Positions 42,814-52,023 of a stretch of 57,280 nucleotides of DNA are shown here, piece after piece. The DNA lies in contig NZ_LAHL01000031.1 of assembly GCF_000966195.1 (NCBI RefSeq), positions 1 to 57,280 on the forward strand, written 5' to 3'. The first letter of the stretch is position 1; every line of letters begins with the position of its first letter. The stretch comes from Domibacillus robiginosus. GTDB taxonomy: Bacteria > Bacillota > Bacilli > Bacillales > Domibacillaceae. The notes below the pieces were generated by a model. That model searched no databases. It saw only the letters and a list, made by a program, of their open reading frames with translations, and was not told the DNA's origin. Position numbers and translations under genes: made by a program.

Positions 42814-43956
42814 ATGAAATCAGTTGTACATTTTGGCGCAGGAAATATTGGCCGCGGGTTTATTGGAGCTCTTTTCTCCCAGTCTGGCTATCAAGTAACA
42901 TTTGTAGATATTGCGGAACAGACGATCGATCAGCTGAATAAAAGCAAAGAATACCGCGTAAAGCTCGCGACAGACGAGCAGGATGAAATGATCATTACCA
43001 ATGTGTCCGGTTTAAATAACATGAAGCAGGAAAATGAAGTCGTTGCGGCCATTCAACAGGCAACATTTTTAACAACGGCTATTGGACCGAACATTCTTCC
43101 ACGCATTGCGCCGTTGATTGCGAAGGGGCTTACGGAAAGAATTAAAACGAGCGATGAAAAGCTGTATGTGATTGCCTGTGAAAATCAAATTTCAGCAACC
43201 GACCTGTTAAAAGGCTATGTTTTGGAAAATCTTGATGAAGAAACAAAGAAACGTCTCGACGGAAAAGTGTTCTTTTTCAATTCCGCTGTTGACCGGATTG
43301 TGCCCATCCAAAATAATCAAGGATCACTGGACGTTCTTGTGGAGCCTTACCATGAATGGGTGGTTGAAACAACAGAGGATATACCAGCGATCGAAGGAAT
43401 GAAAATTGTCGCAGATCTTGCTCCGTTTATTGAGAGAAAGCTGTTTACCGTTAATACAGGACATGCGGTTATTGCGTATCTTGGTTACCTTGAAAACAAA
43501 ACGACGATTGATCAAACACTCGCGGATGAAGCAATTGAAAAGCAGGTGCAGGCAACTCTTAATGAAACAGGGGCGTACTTAATCAAACAGTATGGCTTGA
43601 ACGAAGAAGAACACCAGCAATATATTCAAAAAATCATCGGCCGCTTCCAAAACGCATATTTAAATGATGGTGTAACGCGAGTAGGGCGTTCTCCTATTCG
43701 CAAACTAGGACCAGATGACCGTCTTGTGCGTCCGGCTGTCGAGGCTCAGAAAGCAGGACTTTCTTATACACAGCTGGCCAAAGCGATTGCAGCAGCCCTG
43801 CTGTTTGACTACAAGGAAGACGAAGAAGCAGTAAAACTGCAGGAAATGATTCAAGAGGACGGGGTAGCAGCAGTACTTAAGCAGGTGAGCGGACTAGATG
43901 AAAACAGTGAGATCACCCAGGAAGTATTGCGTCAGTATGAGCTGCTTCAAAAATAA
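42814..43956 (+). CDS. mtlD: Mannitol-1-phosphate 5-dehydrogenase
   Basis: 380 residues from the ATG at 42814, about 8 nt from AAAGGA. Two other ATG codons (42805, 42808) overlap the mtlR stop and are too close to the ribosome binding site. It oxidises mannitol-1-phosphate to fructose-6-phosphate with NAD. N-terminal nucleotide motif VVHFGAGNIGRGFIGAL; family blocks ACENQISATDLL, FFFNSAVDRIVP, KLFTVNTGHAVIAYLG and VGRSPIRKLGPDDRLVRPA. Last gene of the cluster, translationally coupled or nearly so to mtlR. Confidence 0.95.
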   Translation: MKSVVHFGAGNIGRGFIGALFSQSGYQVTFVDIAEQTIDQLNKSKEYRVKLATDEQDEMIITNVSGLNNMKQENEVVAAIQQATFLTTAIGPNILPRIAPLIAKGLTERIKTSDEKLYVIACENQISATDLLKGYVLENLDEETKKRLDGKVFFFNSAVDRIVPIQNNQGSLDVLVEPYHEWVVETTEDIPAIEGMKIVADLAPFIERKLFTVNTGHAVIAYLGYLENKTTIDQTLADEAIEKQVQATLNETGAYLIKQYGLNEEEHQQYIQKIIGRFQNAYLNDGVTRVGRSPIRKLGPDDRLVRPAVEAQKAGLSYTQLAKAIAAALLFDYKEDEEAVKLQEMIQEDGVAAVLKQVSGLDENSEITQEVLRQYELLQK

Positions 43957-43983
43957 CTAACGGTTTTATAAAGGCCATGTTAA

Positions 43984-44015
43984 AAAGCCCGGAAGAGTAT
44001 TCTTCCGGGCTTTTG
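43984..44015. terminator. Bidirectional terminator between mtlD and ndh
   Basis: Perfect 14-bp stem AAAAGCCCGGAAGA with its complement and a 4-nt loop. T-runs are at both ends. It serves the two converging genes. Confidence 0.9.
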
Positions 44016-44035
44016 TTATTTGTACAAACGACTGA

Positions 44036-45217
44036 TTAATGAATCAGGCTGTACAATGCTTTAATATGTGACAAGTAACGGACGTTACTTGCTTCTTTCA
44101 TAAGAGTCGCCGGCAGTCCTTTAAGGGCTGTGTTATTTGCTCCAACTGTCGCAACTGCATCTTTACGGCCAAGGCTGGCAAGGGTGCCAGAATTCACTGG
44201 TTCGAATGTATCCATTTTCTTGCCTGTTAGATAAGCAAACAAGTTGTAGCCAACAAGCTCACCCATTTGCCAGGCGTTTTGTGCAGTCGGTGCATAAGGG
44301 CGTCCTCCGTCAGCAGGGAAAGCTACCGCGCTGTCGCCTGCAACAAATACATCTGCATGAGATTTAGATTGAAGGAACTCGTTTACAGTTGCTTTGCCGC
44401 GATCGACTTCAAGACCGGACTCACCTACGATTGGAAGCGCTGCAACGCCGCCCGTCCAAACAAATGTGTTGGCTGTGATGCTAGTACCGTCTTTGAGTTC
44501 AATTTGGTTTCCTTCTACTTTTGTGACAGGAAGGCCTGTTAAGAACTCAACGCCGCGTTTTTGAAGGCTTTCTGTTGCACGCTCAATAAGTGGATCCGGC
44601 AGTACTGGAAGAATTTTTGGGCCAGCTTCTACCAGCTTGATTTTAAAGTCGTTAAAATCAACACCGTATTGTTTTGCCACTTTCGGGAAGTTGTCGATAA
44701 TTTCCCCAACAAGCTCAACACCAGTTAAGCCGCCGCCGCCAATTACAATTGTCGCGTCCGCTTCGTTTTTCGTTTGGGCATATGTACGAACACGGTCTTC
44801 GATATGGCTGTAGATTTTATTTGCATCAGCCACTGATTTCAACACCATGCTGTTTTCTTCAAGTCCTGGGATGCCAAAGAATCCAGTCTGGCTTCCGAGG
44901 CTCACAACAAGCGCATCGTATGATAAAGAAGAACCATCTGCTAGTTTGATTTCTTTCTTATCTACTGAGAAAGAATCCACTTTCGCTACTTTAAGATCAA
45001 TATCTTTTCCTTTGAAAAGTTTTTTCAATGGAATCGCAACCGCTTGTTCTTTCACTGTTCCTCCAGCAAGGCGATGCAGCTCTGTAATGATTTGGTGAGT
45101 AGGAAATTGGTTCACTACTGTTACTTGTGCTTCATTTTTGTTTAAATATTTACGTACAGTCAGGGCAGAAAGCACGCCGCCATAACCTGCACCTAAAATC
45201 ACAATATGTTTTGACAT
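44036..45217 (-). CDS. ndh: Type II NADH dehydrogenase
   Basis: 393 residues. Single-subunit, non-proton-pumping NADH:menaquinone reductase at the inner face of the membrane. FAD-binding HIVILGAGYGGVLSALTV at the N-terminus, NADH-binding ATIVIGGGGLTGVELVGEI (about 155-173), VAGDSAV near residue 300 and the C-terminal quinone-site region (PTAQNAWQMGELVGYNLF). It follows yjlC with 40 bp between them, the same order as yjlC-ndh (yjlD) in B. subtilis, where Rex controls the pair by NADH/NAD ratio. A Rex-type palindrome lies upstream of yjlC. Confidence 0.93.
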   Translation of the reverse strand: MSKHIVILGAGYGGVLSALTVRKYLNKNEAQVTVVNQFPTHQIITELHRLAGGTVKEQAVAIPLKKLFKGKDIDLKVAKVDSFSVDKKEIKLADGSSLSYDALVVSLGSQTGFFGIPGLEENSMVLKSVADANKIYSHIEDRVRTYAQTKNEADATIVIGGGGLTGVELVGEIIDNFPKVAKQYGVDFNDFKIKLVEAGPKILPVLPDPLIERATESLQKRGVEFLTGLPVTKVEGNQIELKDGTSITANTFVWTGGVAALPIVGESGLEVDRGKATVNEFLQSKSHADVFVAGDSAVAFPADGGRPYAPTAQNAWQMGELVGYNLFAYLTGKKMDTFEPVNSGTLASLGRKDAVATVGANNTALKGLPATLMKEASNVRYLSHIKALYSLIH

Positions 45218-45256
45218 CGTTTATTCTCCATTCTTACTCATTAAGTGTTAAAATAC

Positions 45257-45694
45257 TTATTTTTGGTTGGCCCGTTCGTTGCTGACCTGAAGAAACGCAT
45301 TCGCGTAGCGGAACATTTTTTGTGCTTGCGGATCTTTCAACATTTTCATCAAACCGAATAAGCCAATCACTTCGTGGCTTTCATCTGCGCGGTCTTTTGC
45401 TTCGATCGCTGTTGCCGCAAGATTTTTTACAGTATGTGTTACCGGCTCTGCAAGCTCTGTAATTGCACTAACCGTATCGTTTTTTAAGACCTCATCTGTT
45501 GCAACAGATTGGGCAAAATCATACGTCTTTGTTAAAATGGCAGCCAGCTCCGTTAATTTAGGCAGCTGTTCCACTAAAGCTGTTAAGGATTCCTGTACTT
45601 CAGGCTTTAAAAGCTGATCAAGGACATCTAATTGTTCCTGGCTCACAGTCAATGTTTCAGACTTTGGTTGAGTCATAGTTTCTTGCATAACCAA
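45257..45694 (-). CDS. yjlC: DUF1641 protein of the ndh operon
   Basis: A 145-residue soluble helical protein of the DUF1641 family, with the typical LPKLTELAAILTKTYDFAQ and IGLFGLMKMLKDPQAQKMFRY blocks. Members lie beside respiratory NADH dehydrogenases (yjlC) or formate dehydrogenases (yrhD); the biochemical role is not established. AAGGAG precedes the ATG. First gene of the Rex-controlled pair. Confidence 0.9.
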   Translation of the reverse strand: MVMQETMTQPKSETLTVSQEQLDVLDQLLKPEVQESLTALVEQLPKLTELAAILTKTYDFAQSVATDEVLKNDTVSAITELAEPVTHTVKNLAATAIEAKDRADESHEVIGLFGLMKMLKDPQAQKMFRYANAFLQVSNERANQK

Positions 45695-45751
45695 TTCTCC
45701 TTTTTCATAGCTACTACTGCTATAATTATATTCTCCAAATCTCTACAAACT

Positions 45752-45769
45752 TTGTGAAATTGTGCACAA
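45752..45769 (-). promoter_or_regulatory. Rex operator upstream of yjlC-ndh
   Basis: TTGTGAAATTGTGCACAA fits the Rex consensus TTGTGAANNNNTTCACAA with one mismatch. It lies 22 bp upstream of a -10-like TATAAT on the minus strand (within 45721-45730), overlapping the expected -35. High NADH would release Rex and turn the operon on. Confidence 0.75.
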
Positions 45770-46150
45770 ACAGATCCGTGCAAAAGCACTTTTAGAAGCT
45801 GTTAGTACAATCACTTATTTATTATAGCTCTCTTACTGACTAAAATTCCAGCTTAATTTTAATTTATATCAAAAAAACTTATATGATTTATATTTATTTC
45901 CTTAAGTAGAACATCCTGGTTCAGAAGTGATGAAATCAGTAACAGCCAAACAGGAATAAAGGTAATGCAGTGGGCATGTTAGCAGATGCCGGGAAGGCTG
46001 CACTGCAAAAAGGATTTCTTCCTTTTAAAATTCCGTACTACTGGTCGTCCTTTTTCTAGTTAATATCATCTTATTTTTCTTCTTATAATGCGAAAAAAAT
46101 GTCACAAGGTGGCGAAAAAACAAGTACCCTGCAAAACATCAAAGCATATA
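45770..46150. other. Intergenic region upstream of the chimeric kinase
   Basis: No gene. A structured segment (TGCAGTG/CACTGCA around GGCAT/ATGCC, about 45964-46006) has no T-tail. The rest is AT-rich. Confidence 0.3.
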
Positions 46151-46179
46151 TTGTATCCGCTTCTCGATGGGATTATAAT
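46151..46179 (+). promoter_or_regulatory. Sigma-A promoter of the GGDEF-EAL-kinase gene
   Basis: TTGTAT (46151-46156), a 17-bp spacer and TATAAT (46174-46179), 63 bp before the chosen start codon. Confidence 0.65.
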
Positions 46180-46241
46180 GACGGAAGTAGATCCTTTTTT
46201 TGACGAAAGAGAGAACATTTAAAAGCAAATGGAGAGGGAAA

Positions 46242-49200
46242 ATGGAGACTAACTTTATTGCCAATCTAGCAGGGATGTATCAGAATAATGAAGCTCTTCA
46301 AAAGATGTTCGAAGATTTGGGATTATCCATTTGGTACAGGAATATAGAAGATGCATCTTTTTGGGTTTCCAGCGAGAGTGCCAGGATTTATGGACATTCA
46401 CAAAAGGACTTGATCAACAACCTTTATCTGTGGACAGAGCTCATTTTTCTAGAAGATCTTGATACCGTTGAACGTCATAGAAACCAATTATTATCAGGAA
46501 TATCCTCTATGATCGAATATCGAATTATCCGTTCAGACGGAACCATAAGATGGGTCCGGGAAAAAGGAAATAGCTTAAAAGATGAGCAGGGAAAAGTCAT
46601 TTTAAATACAGGCATTATTCATGATATTACCGAGCAAAAAAGGGCTAGTTTACAGTTAGCTCAAAGGGAAGAGCATGATCGGCATCTTATTGAGCTGTCT
46701 TCCAGTTCAATTTTTTTGTATCAAGAAGGAGTGCTGGTGTATGCAAATAAATCAGCCTGGAAGACTTTTGGAACTGTTTTTATAAACAAACTGCTTGGAA
46801 AAGCACTTGATGAAATTTTTATACCGGATGATGCAGCTGCTTTGCAAGAACAATTAGATAAAATCTTAACAGGTACTTTATCTTCTCTTGATGAAAGCAA
46901 GGTAAAAACATGGAATGATACGGTTATAAGTATAAAGCCAGGTATAGTTCCTGTTTGTTTCAAAGGAGTCCCCGCTGTCATGGTAACAGCAGGCGTAGAA
47001 CATACACTTCAGCGGATAACTGATATGAGCACATGCAATCATGACTTTCCTCGGCAGAAACAACACTGCCAAACAACCACGTGGCTTAGTGTAAAGAAAA
47101 AGAGGATTTTACAAGATACCAAAAGGTCCAAGGATGCTAACAAAAGTCACCTTCATCAAAAAATAGCAGCAACTGTGAAAGAAAACAGCCAGCATAATAG
47201 CGCGGTCATTCTATCTCAACAGGATGTAAAAAAAACGGAAGAAGAAAAATCTATTAAATATGAAGACTTTTATGATTATTTAACTGGCCTGCCTAATAGA
47301 AGCGGCCTGCATACCCGTTTATCGGATGAGATTTCGAAAGCGCTTAAAACGAAAAACAGCTTCGCTGTTCTTCTTCTTAATCTTGATCGATTTAAAGTGG
47401 TGAATGATACATTAGACTATACTGCTGGAGACCTTCTTTTAAAAGAAGTAACCATTCGCTTAAAGTCTTCTATTTACGAAAATGATATTATTTTTCGCCA
47501 GAGCGGCGACGAGTTTCTTATCGTATTAAAAAATGCTGATCGGTTAATTGCTTTAAATGTAGCAAAGCGGATTCTAGATGTTCTTGCGGTTCCATTTACC
47601 ATTAGAAATCATAATATTCTTACATCTGCGAGTATTGGAATTAGCTTGTTTAAAGAAGACGGAGTAACGGCTGAAGAATTGATTAAACATGCTGACTTTG
47701 CGATGTCTCAGGCGAAAAAAGCTGGAAAAAACACATATAAGTTTTATTTTTCCAGTGATCATGATTTTAAGCTGAATCCGTTGAAAATGGAAATAGATCT
47801 TAATAAAGCCATTGAACAAGAAGAATTATCTTTATACTATCAGCCAAAAGTAAATTTAAAATCAGGAGATATTGTAGGGTTTGAAGCCCTTCTTCGCTGG
47901 AACCATCCAGAGTGGGGACTTCTATCACCTGCGTCTTTTATTTCCTTTGCTGAAGAAACAGGCTTAATTATCCCGATAGGTAAATGGGTGATCTATCATG
48001 CATGCAAGCAAAATAAACGCTGGCATCAAAAAGGCTATGCAACGGTTATAGCCGTTAATTTATCCGTCAGACAGCTGATGCAGCCTGATATTGTGGAAAT
48101 AATTGCAGATGTCTTGCAGGAAACAGAGCTAGATCCCCACTATCTAGAGATTGAAATTACGGGAAGTATCACAGCAGGCGCCGAACGTATTCTCGTTACC
48201 CTGCAGCGGCTGAAAGACCTTGGCGTGCAGATTAGTATAGATGATTTTGGAACTGAATTTAGCTCACTCCATTATTTAAAGCAATTTCCTGTAGATACAT
48301 TAAAGATCGACCAATCATTTATTCGGGAGCTTCGCCACAACCCGAACGAAGAAGCCATTGTAAAAAATATTATTTTGATGGCTCACAATTTAAAATTAAA
48401 TGTCATAGCGGAAGGAATCGAAACAGAGGAACAGCTTGTATTCCTGCAGCAGCATTTATGTGATGAAGGGCAGGGATACTTTTTTAGCTCGCCGCTTCCT
48501 GCTGAACGAGCTGAAAAAACGTTTCAAAAAGTCGAGCAGCTGATGAAAAAGCATGGACTTTCTGATGATCTAAATGAACGGATGTGGGTCCAGGAATTAT
48601 TAGACAGGGCTCAGCAGGAAATGAAAGACACTATCCGTTTACACCAGGGAATGATCTTTAAGTTCAAACAAATCGATGGCCAGTTTATCCATACCCTATG
48701 TGATGGAGAATTACTTTACCGATTAGGATTAACACCTTCTCAAGTAGTAGGAAAGGATTTATATAGTTTTTTTCCTGCTAAGGTGGCAGCAGATAAGATA
48801 AAGCACTATCGGCAGGCATGGGAAGAAGAAAAAATTATTACGTATGAAGGAGAAAACAATGGCATCCGGTATTTAAGTGTTTTATGTCCTGTTAAAAAAG
48901 GCGGGGAAGTCATAGAGGTGATTGGCTCTGCTGTAGATATAACCGCTCGTAAACAAATTGAAGAAGCACTTCTTGAAAGTGAAGAGAAGTATCGGTTGAT
49001 TGCCGATAATATGACGGATCTTATTTGTTTATTAGACCGCAGTGGGCATGTTATATATACATCTCCTTCACATGCTTCTGTTCTAGGCTATCCTCAGGAA
49101 GAACTTGGAGAAAACAAAATAATTGCAAAAATGCACCCCGAAGATGTTGAATCTTTTCAACAGGAAATAAAACAGATTATTGAAACAAAGCAATCCTCAC

Positions 49201-50003
49201 AGGTAGAATTCCGTTTTTTACATGCCAATGAAAAGTGGTTGTTAATCGAATGTGTAGGAACGCCTGTTATAGGAGAAAACGGAGACGTTGAACACGTTGT
49301 TATAGTAGGAAGAGACATTACCGAAAAAAGAAAAGCAGAAGAAATGCTGTTAAAGTCGGAAAAATTAACAGTAGTAGGAGAGCTTGCAGCAGGTGTAGCG
49401 CATGAAATCAGAAACCCCCTCACCTCTATTAAAGGTTTTGTACAGCTGCTGCAGCAGGGAATGATTAAGGAAGAATTTTTCAGCGTTATTATGGAGGAAT
49501 TTGACCGTGTAGAAGATATTATTAAGGAGTTTCTTACACTGGCAAAACCACAGGAGATCCAGCTGAGAAAAATAAATATTCATAAAGTATTACAGGACGT
49601 TGAAACGTTGTTGCGGTCAGAAGCCCACTTGCAAAATGTGCAGATTCTTCATGTGATAGAGCAGACAATTCCTTCATTTATGTGTGATCCAAACCAGATT
49701 AAGCAAGTATTTATTAATTTAATTAAAAATAGCATAGAAGCCATGCCTGATGGCGGCATAGTAAAAGTACAGTCCTCTATAGAAGACTCAACCGTATTAA
49801 TTAAGGTAATGGATAATGGAATTGGTATTAAGGAAGATCGAATTCACAAATTAGGAGAACCTTTTTTCAGTAATAAAGAAAAAGGAACGGGGTTAGGTTT
49901 AATGCTATGCTTCAGAATTATCCGACAGCATAAGGGAACAATTCTATTTAAGAGCAGAGAAAATGAAGGCACTACCGTGGAAGTAAGGCTGCCGCTTTCT
50001 TGA
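46242..50003 (+). CDS. PAS-PAS-GGDEF-EAL-PAS-PAS-histidine kinase chimera
   Basis: 1253 residues from the ATG at 46242 (GGAGAGGG just upstream; the TTG at 46200 has no site). Order: PAS (about 25-135, ending TGIIHDITEQKRA), a second PAS-like region (about 145-250), linker, GGDEF (about 345-502), EAL (about 520-770), PAS (about 800-905), PAS (about 917-1028), HisKA with His1054 (VAHEIRNPLTSIKG) and HATPase (NLIKNSIEAMPDGG, DNGIGI, GTGLGL). No membrane segment. The GGDEF signature is SGDEF (421-425). EAL548-550 is intact, but the ExTE motif is EITGS and loop 6 is DDFGTEFSS rather than DFGTGYSS, so catalysis is doubtful. The kinase half resembles KinE/KinA-type sporulation kinases. Confidence 0.92.
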   Translation: METNFIANLAGMYQNNEALQKMFEDLGLSIWYRNIEDASFWVSSESARIYGHSQKDLINNLYLWTELIFLEDLDTVERHRNQLLSGISSMIEYRIIRSDGTIRWVREKGNSLKDEQGKVILNTGIIHDITEQKRASLQLAQREEHDRHLIELSSSSIFLYQEGVLVYANKSAWKTFGTVFINKLLGKALDEIFIPDDAAALQEQLDKILTGTLSSLDESKVKTWNDTVISIKPGIVPVCFKGVPAVMVTAGVEHTLQRITDMSTCNHDFPRQKQHCQTTTWLSVKKKRILQDTKRSKDANKSHLHQKIAATVKENSQHNSAVILSQQDVKKTEEEKSIKYEDFYDYLTGLPNRSGLHTRLSDEISKALKTKNSFAVLLLNLDRFKVVNDTLDYTAGDLLLKEVTIRLKSSIYENDIIFRQSGDEFLIVLKNADRLIALNVAKRILDVLAVPFTIRNHNILTSASIGISLFKEDGVTAEELIKHADFAMSQAKKAGKNTYKFYFSSDHDFKLNPLKMEIDLNKAIEQEELSLYYQPKVNLKSGDIVGFEALLRWNHPEWGLLSPASFISFAEETGLIIPIGKWVIYHACKQNKRWHQKGYATVIAVNLSVRQLMQPDIVEIIADVLQETELDPHYLEIEITGSITAGAERILVTLQRLKDLGVQISIDDFGTEFSSLHYLKQFPVDTLKIDQSFIRELRHNPNEEAIVKNIILMAHNLKLNVIAEGIETEEQLVFLQQHLCDEGQGYFFSSPLPAERAEKTFQKVEQLMKKHGLSDDLNERMWVQELLDRAQQEMKDTIRLHQGMIFKFKQIDGQFIHTLCDGELLYRLGLTPSQVVGKDLYSFFPAKVAADKIKHYRQAWEEEKIITYEGENNGIRYLSVLCPVKKGGEVIEVIGSAVDITARKQIEEALLESEEKYRLIADNMTDLICLLDRSGHVIYTSPSHASVLGYPQEELGENKIIAKMHPEDVESFQQEIKQIIETKQSSQVEFRFLHANEKWLLIECVGTPVIGENGDVEHVVIVGRDITEKRKAEEMLLKSEKLTVVGELAAGVAHEIRNPLTSIKGFVQLLQQGMIKEEFFSVIMEEFDRVEDIIKEFLTLAKPQEIQLRKINIHKVLQDVETLLRSEAHLQNVQILHVIEQTIPSFMCDPNQIKQVFINLIKNSIEAMPDGGIVKVQSSIEDSTVLIKVMDNGIGIKEDRIHKLGEPFFSNKEKGTGLGLMLCFRIIRQHKGTILFKSRENEGTTVEVRLPLS

Positions 50004-50096
50004 CGATGGTTCAAAGATAAGAAGTACAGTTTCGGTTGAAACAAAATGAAACGAGCATACAGCGCCAATGAGCGAGATGGCGGGAAAGGTGGAAAG

Positions 50097-50597
50097 ATGA
50101 AGATTGGAGATGTGCTTGCGATGACAAGAAAGGAGCCCCTCGAAGAAATCGCAAAGCAATATTTAACGATAGGCAAAACAGCCGCAAGGCAGGCCCTAAA
50201 AAATGCCGGCTGCTATTGTAAAAGAGGAACCCGGGGCTGGCATCATGACAATCTGACTCAAGTCGCAGACCGATCCATTTACGAGTTTGTTGAAACAAGA
50301 AGAGCAAAAGTAAAATCAAGTAGAGATAATGAAAAGGCCATAAGTGTATTGACGGCCAGGGCAGATGCACAAATCGAAGCGGATAAAAGAGCAAATAAGG
50401 ATGAACCTTATGAGCTTGATGCCATTGACCGCATTATATTTCGTGAACAATTGGAAAGAGACGCAAAAACGTATAAAGGTTTTTATTGGGATGCAGACAT
50501 TATCGAATTTATCAACACAGTCGCTGAAAAGGACCAGAACGAGTTAATGAACGAAATTGTGCGCAGTGTTCTCGTTCAAAAAGGCTTTTTAACGTAA
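50097..50597 (+). CDS. Hypothetical protein with a possible N-terminal DNA-binding domain
   Basis: 166 residues from the ATG at 50097 (AAAGGTGG upstream). The first 45 residues (IGDVLAMTRKEPLEEIAKQY, then IGKTAARQALKNAGC) look like a small helix-turn-helix, followed by CYCKRGTRGWHHD. The rest is helical and charged, with RIIFREQLERDAKTYKGFYWD. Not recognised. It lies 93 bp after the chimeric kinase on the same strand with no terminator between them, so it could be read from the same transcript. Whether it is a target or partner is unknown. Confidence 0.6.
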   Translation: MKIGDVLAMTRKEPLEEIAKQYLTIGKTAARQALKNAGCYCKRGTRGWHHDNLTQVADRSIYEFVETRRAKVKSSRDNEKAISVLTARADAQIEADKRANKDEPYELDAIDRIIFREQLERDAKTYKGFYWDADIIEFINTVAEKDQNELMNEIVRSVLVQKGFLT

Positions 50598-50895
50598 AGA
50601 CAGACTGCTTTATGTGTCCAGTGCTTCTCGCGGCGGAATAAAAATGCAGGGGGCGGCTGCGGTTTTTAAAGAAACGAAGGACTGAAGGCCGCTGCGTTTC
50701 AGCAAACAAGCAAAGGAGACTCGTACCGGAAAGTTGGCTTTTGAGGCCTCTTTTTTTAGCTTTCTTGACCATATCAGTTGTTTTTCTAAAAGGCCCCGAA
50801 TGATTCCTGCTAACATGAAAATAGTCAAAGCTGCTTTAAGATATAGCACTTCCAACAGAAAGTTGAGTAAATAGGATAATGGGGGAATTTCCTCT
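50598..50895. other. Intergenic region, no gene recognised
   Basis: GC-richer patches (CTTCTCGCGGCGG, GGCCGCTGCG) and a weak hairpin with T-run (GGCTTTTGAGGCC followed by seven T, about 50732-50757) that may end the upstream transcript. Minus-strand frames across it lack ribosome binding sites. Confidence 0.3.
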
Positions 50896-50898
50896 TTA

Positions 50899-50968
50899 AT
50901 ATCGGGAGATTCCCCGATACGAAAAACACTTCCTGACTTTTAATATAAGAGTCAGGAAGTGTTTTTTT
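50899..50968 (+). promoter_or_regulatory. Two-hairpin leader with terminator next to the ribosome binding site
   Basis: TATCGGG/CCCGATA (50899-50918) is followed by a perfect 15-bp terminator stem (50924-50938 with 50950-50964, AAACACTTCCTGACT arm) and a T-run to 50968. The AAGGAGG of the next gene begins 6 nt later, leaving no room for a promoter between terminator and gene. The terminator therefore sits inside the leader, suggesting attenuation, unless it simply ends upstream transcription and the gene is silent. Confidence 0.6.
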
Positions 50969-50989
50969 ATTTGTAAGGAGGAACGAAGG

Positions 50990-51696
50990 ATGGCACAAAC
51001 AGCAGCAGCAACCCATAAAGACAAACGTTCATTAAACCGTGCATTTGCTTCTCATTTTGCTAAGTCCGTATTTTTAACCGTGCTTGGACTTTTTATCTTA
51101 TCTCTTATTGCCACGAGGATGTTTACACATGTGGACTTGAATTTATACGGCTACATGGTCGGCACACTCGTTTTTATCGGCGGCTTCTTTTACCGGTTTA
51201 TCGCCTGGGGTGAACGGCCGCCCACAAAAATTTTTATCAAAAAAGGACTCAAGCTTCTGTGTCGCCGGGAAACAGCGGTAACTGCCGTTGACCACCTGGC
51301 TGTGTACCGCTTTATCTGGAATCGCGGCCTTTACCGCTGGACACAGCATTTATTAATCGGCTGGGGCTGTATTCTTTCCTGCTTCGTGACCTTCCCGCTT
51401 GTGTTCGGATGGATGTACTTTACAATGCCAGAAAACGGTTACTACACGATCGTGGCGCTGGGCATCAATGTTATGACCATTAAAGCAGAGGGCATTATCG
51501 GATTTTATCCTATAACGCTCTTAACTTCACCGTTCTTATGGTGATCGCCGGGGAATGTATGGCGCTTTACCGCCGGTTAAAAAACATGCAGGCACGAGCC
51601 GAGCAAAAGTTTATCTATGATTTACTGCCACTTTACCTGCTTTTATTTGTTTCCGTTACCGGCCTGCTCTTAACATTTATCAATATTTTTTTATAA
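50990..51696 (+). pseudogene. Frameshifted membrane protein (cytochrome-b-like/NarI-like)
   Basis: The first frame (50990-51544) encodes about 170 residues with four membrane helices, including DLNLYGYMVGTLVFIGGFFY, HLAVYRFIWNRGLYRWTQHL and the following IGWG. Near 51505 the family sequence continues in another frame (IIGF..NALNFTVLMVIAGE, MALYRR) with a last helix and stop at 51694-51696. The joined product would be about 235 residues. The His-containing helices suggest a haem-b membrane subunit of the NarI/DsrM/HdrE kind, but this is weak. The gene starts with an ideal AAGGAGG site. A single indel or base error explains the break. Confidence 0.6.
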
Positions 51697-51720
51697 GGAA
51701 AAGGCCATTATGTGATGTCA

Positions 51721-52023
51721 CTAATTCATCAATACTCTGTTATCATCACACTCATTTATCTTCCTTAAAGACTCCTTCATCGGTGCTGTTAACCGATTGG
51801 CATTATAAGCATAGACAGATAATACCTCCAAAGAAGTAATGGATCGGTGGGCTGCCTGTTCAAACATATCGATTTTGGAAGAGATTTCTTTTGTGTCACT
51901 CCACTCTACATGAGCCCAGGTGGAGATTGGAAGATTTTCCTCCAAATGCGACTGAAGTAATCTAGAGAAATTAAGAAACAATAGAAGGGATATGGAAATC
52001 CCCGCGAGTATAGTAAAAATCAA
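51721..52023 (-). CDS. Small hypothetical membrane-anchored protein
   Basis: A 100-codon frame starting at TTG with no clear ribosome binding site. One N-terminal helix (IFTILAGISISLLLFLNFSR) is followed by a polar domain (WAHVEWSDTKEISSKIDMFE). Composition is protein-like but the start is poor, so this may be a fragment of a longer gene. Confidence 0.35.
   Translation of the reverse strand: MIFTILAGISISLLLFLNFSRLLQSHLEENLPISTWAHVEWSDTKEISSKIDMFEQAAHRSITSLEVLSVYAYNANRLTAPMKESLRKINECDDNRVLMN

Noticed and set aside
50512-50855. Minus-strand ORFs of 80-86 codons
   Set aside because: They are antisense to the end of the 166-residue protein gene and intergenic DNA, with no ribosome binding sites.
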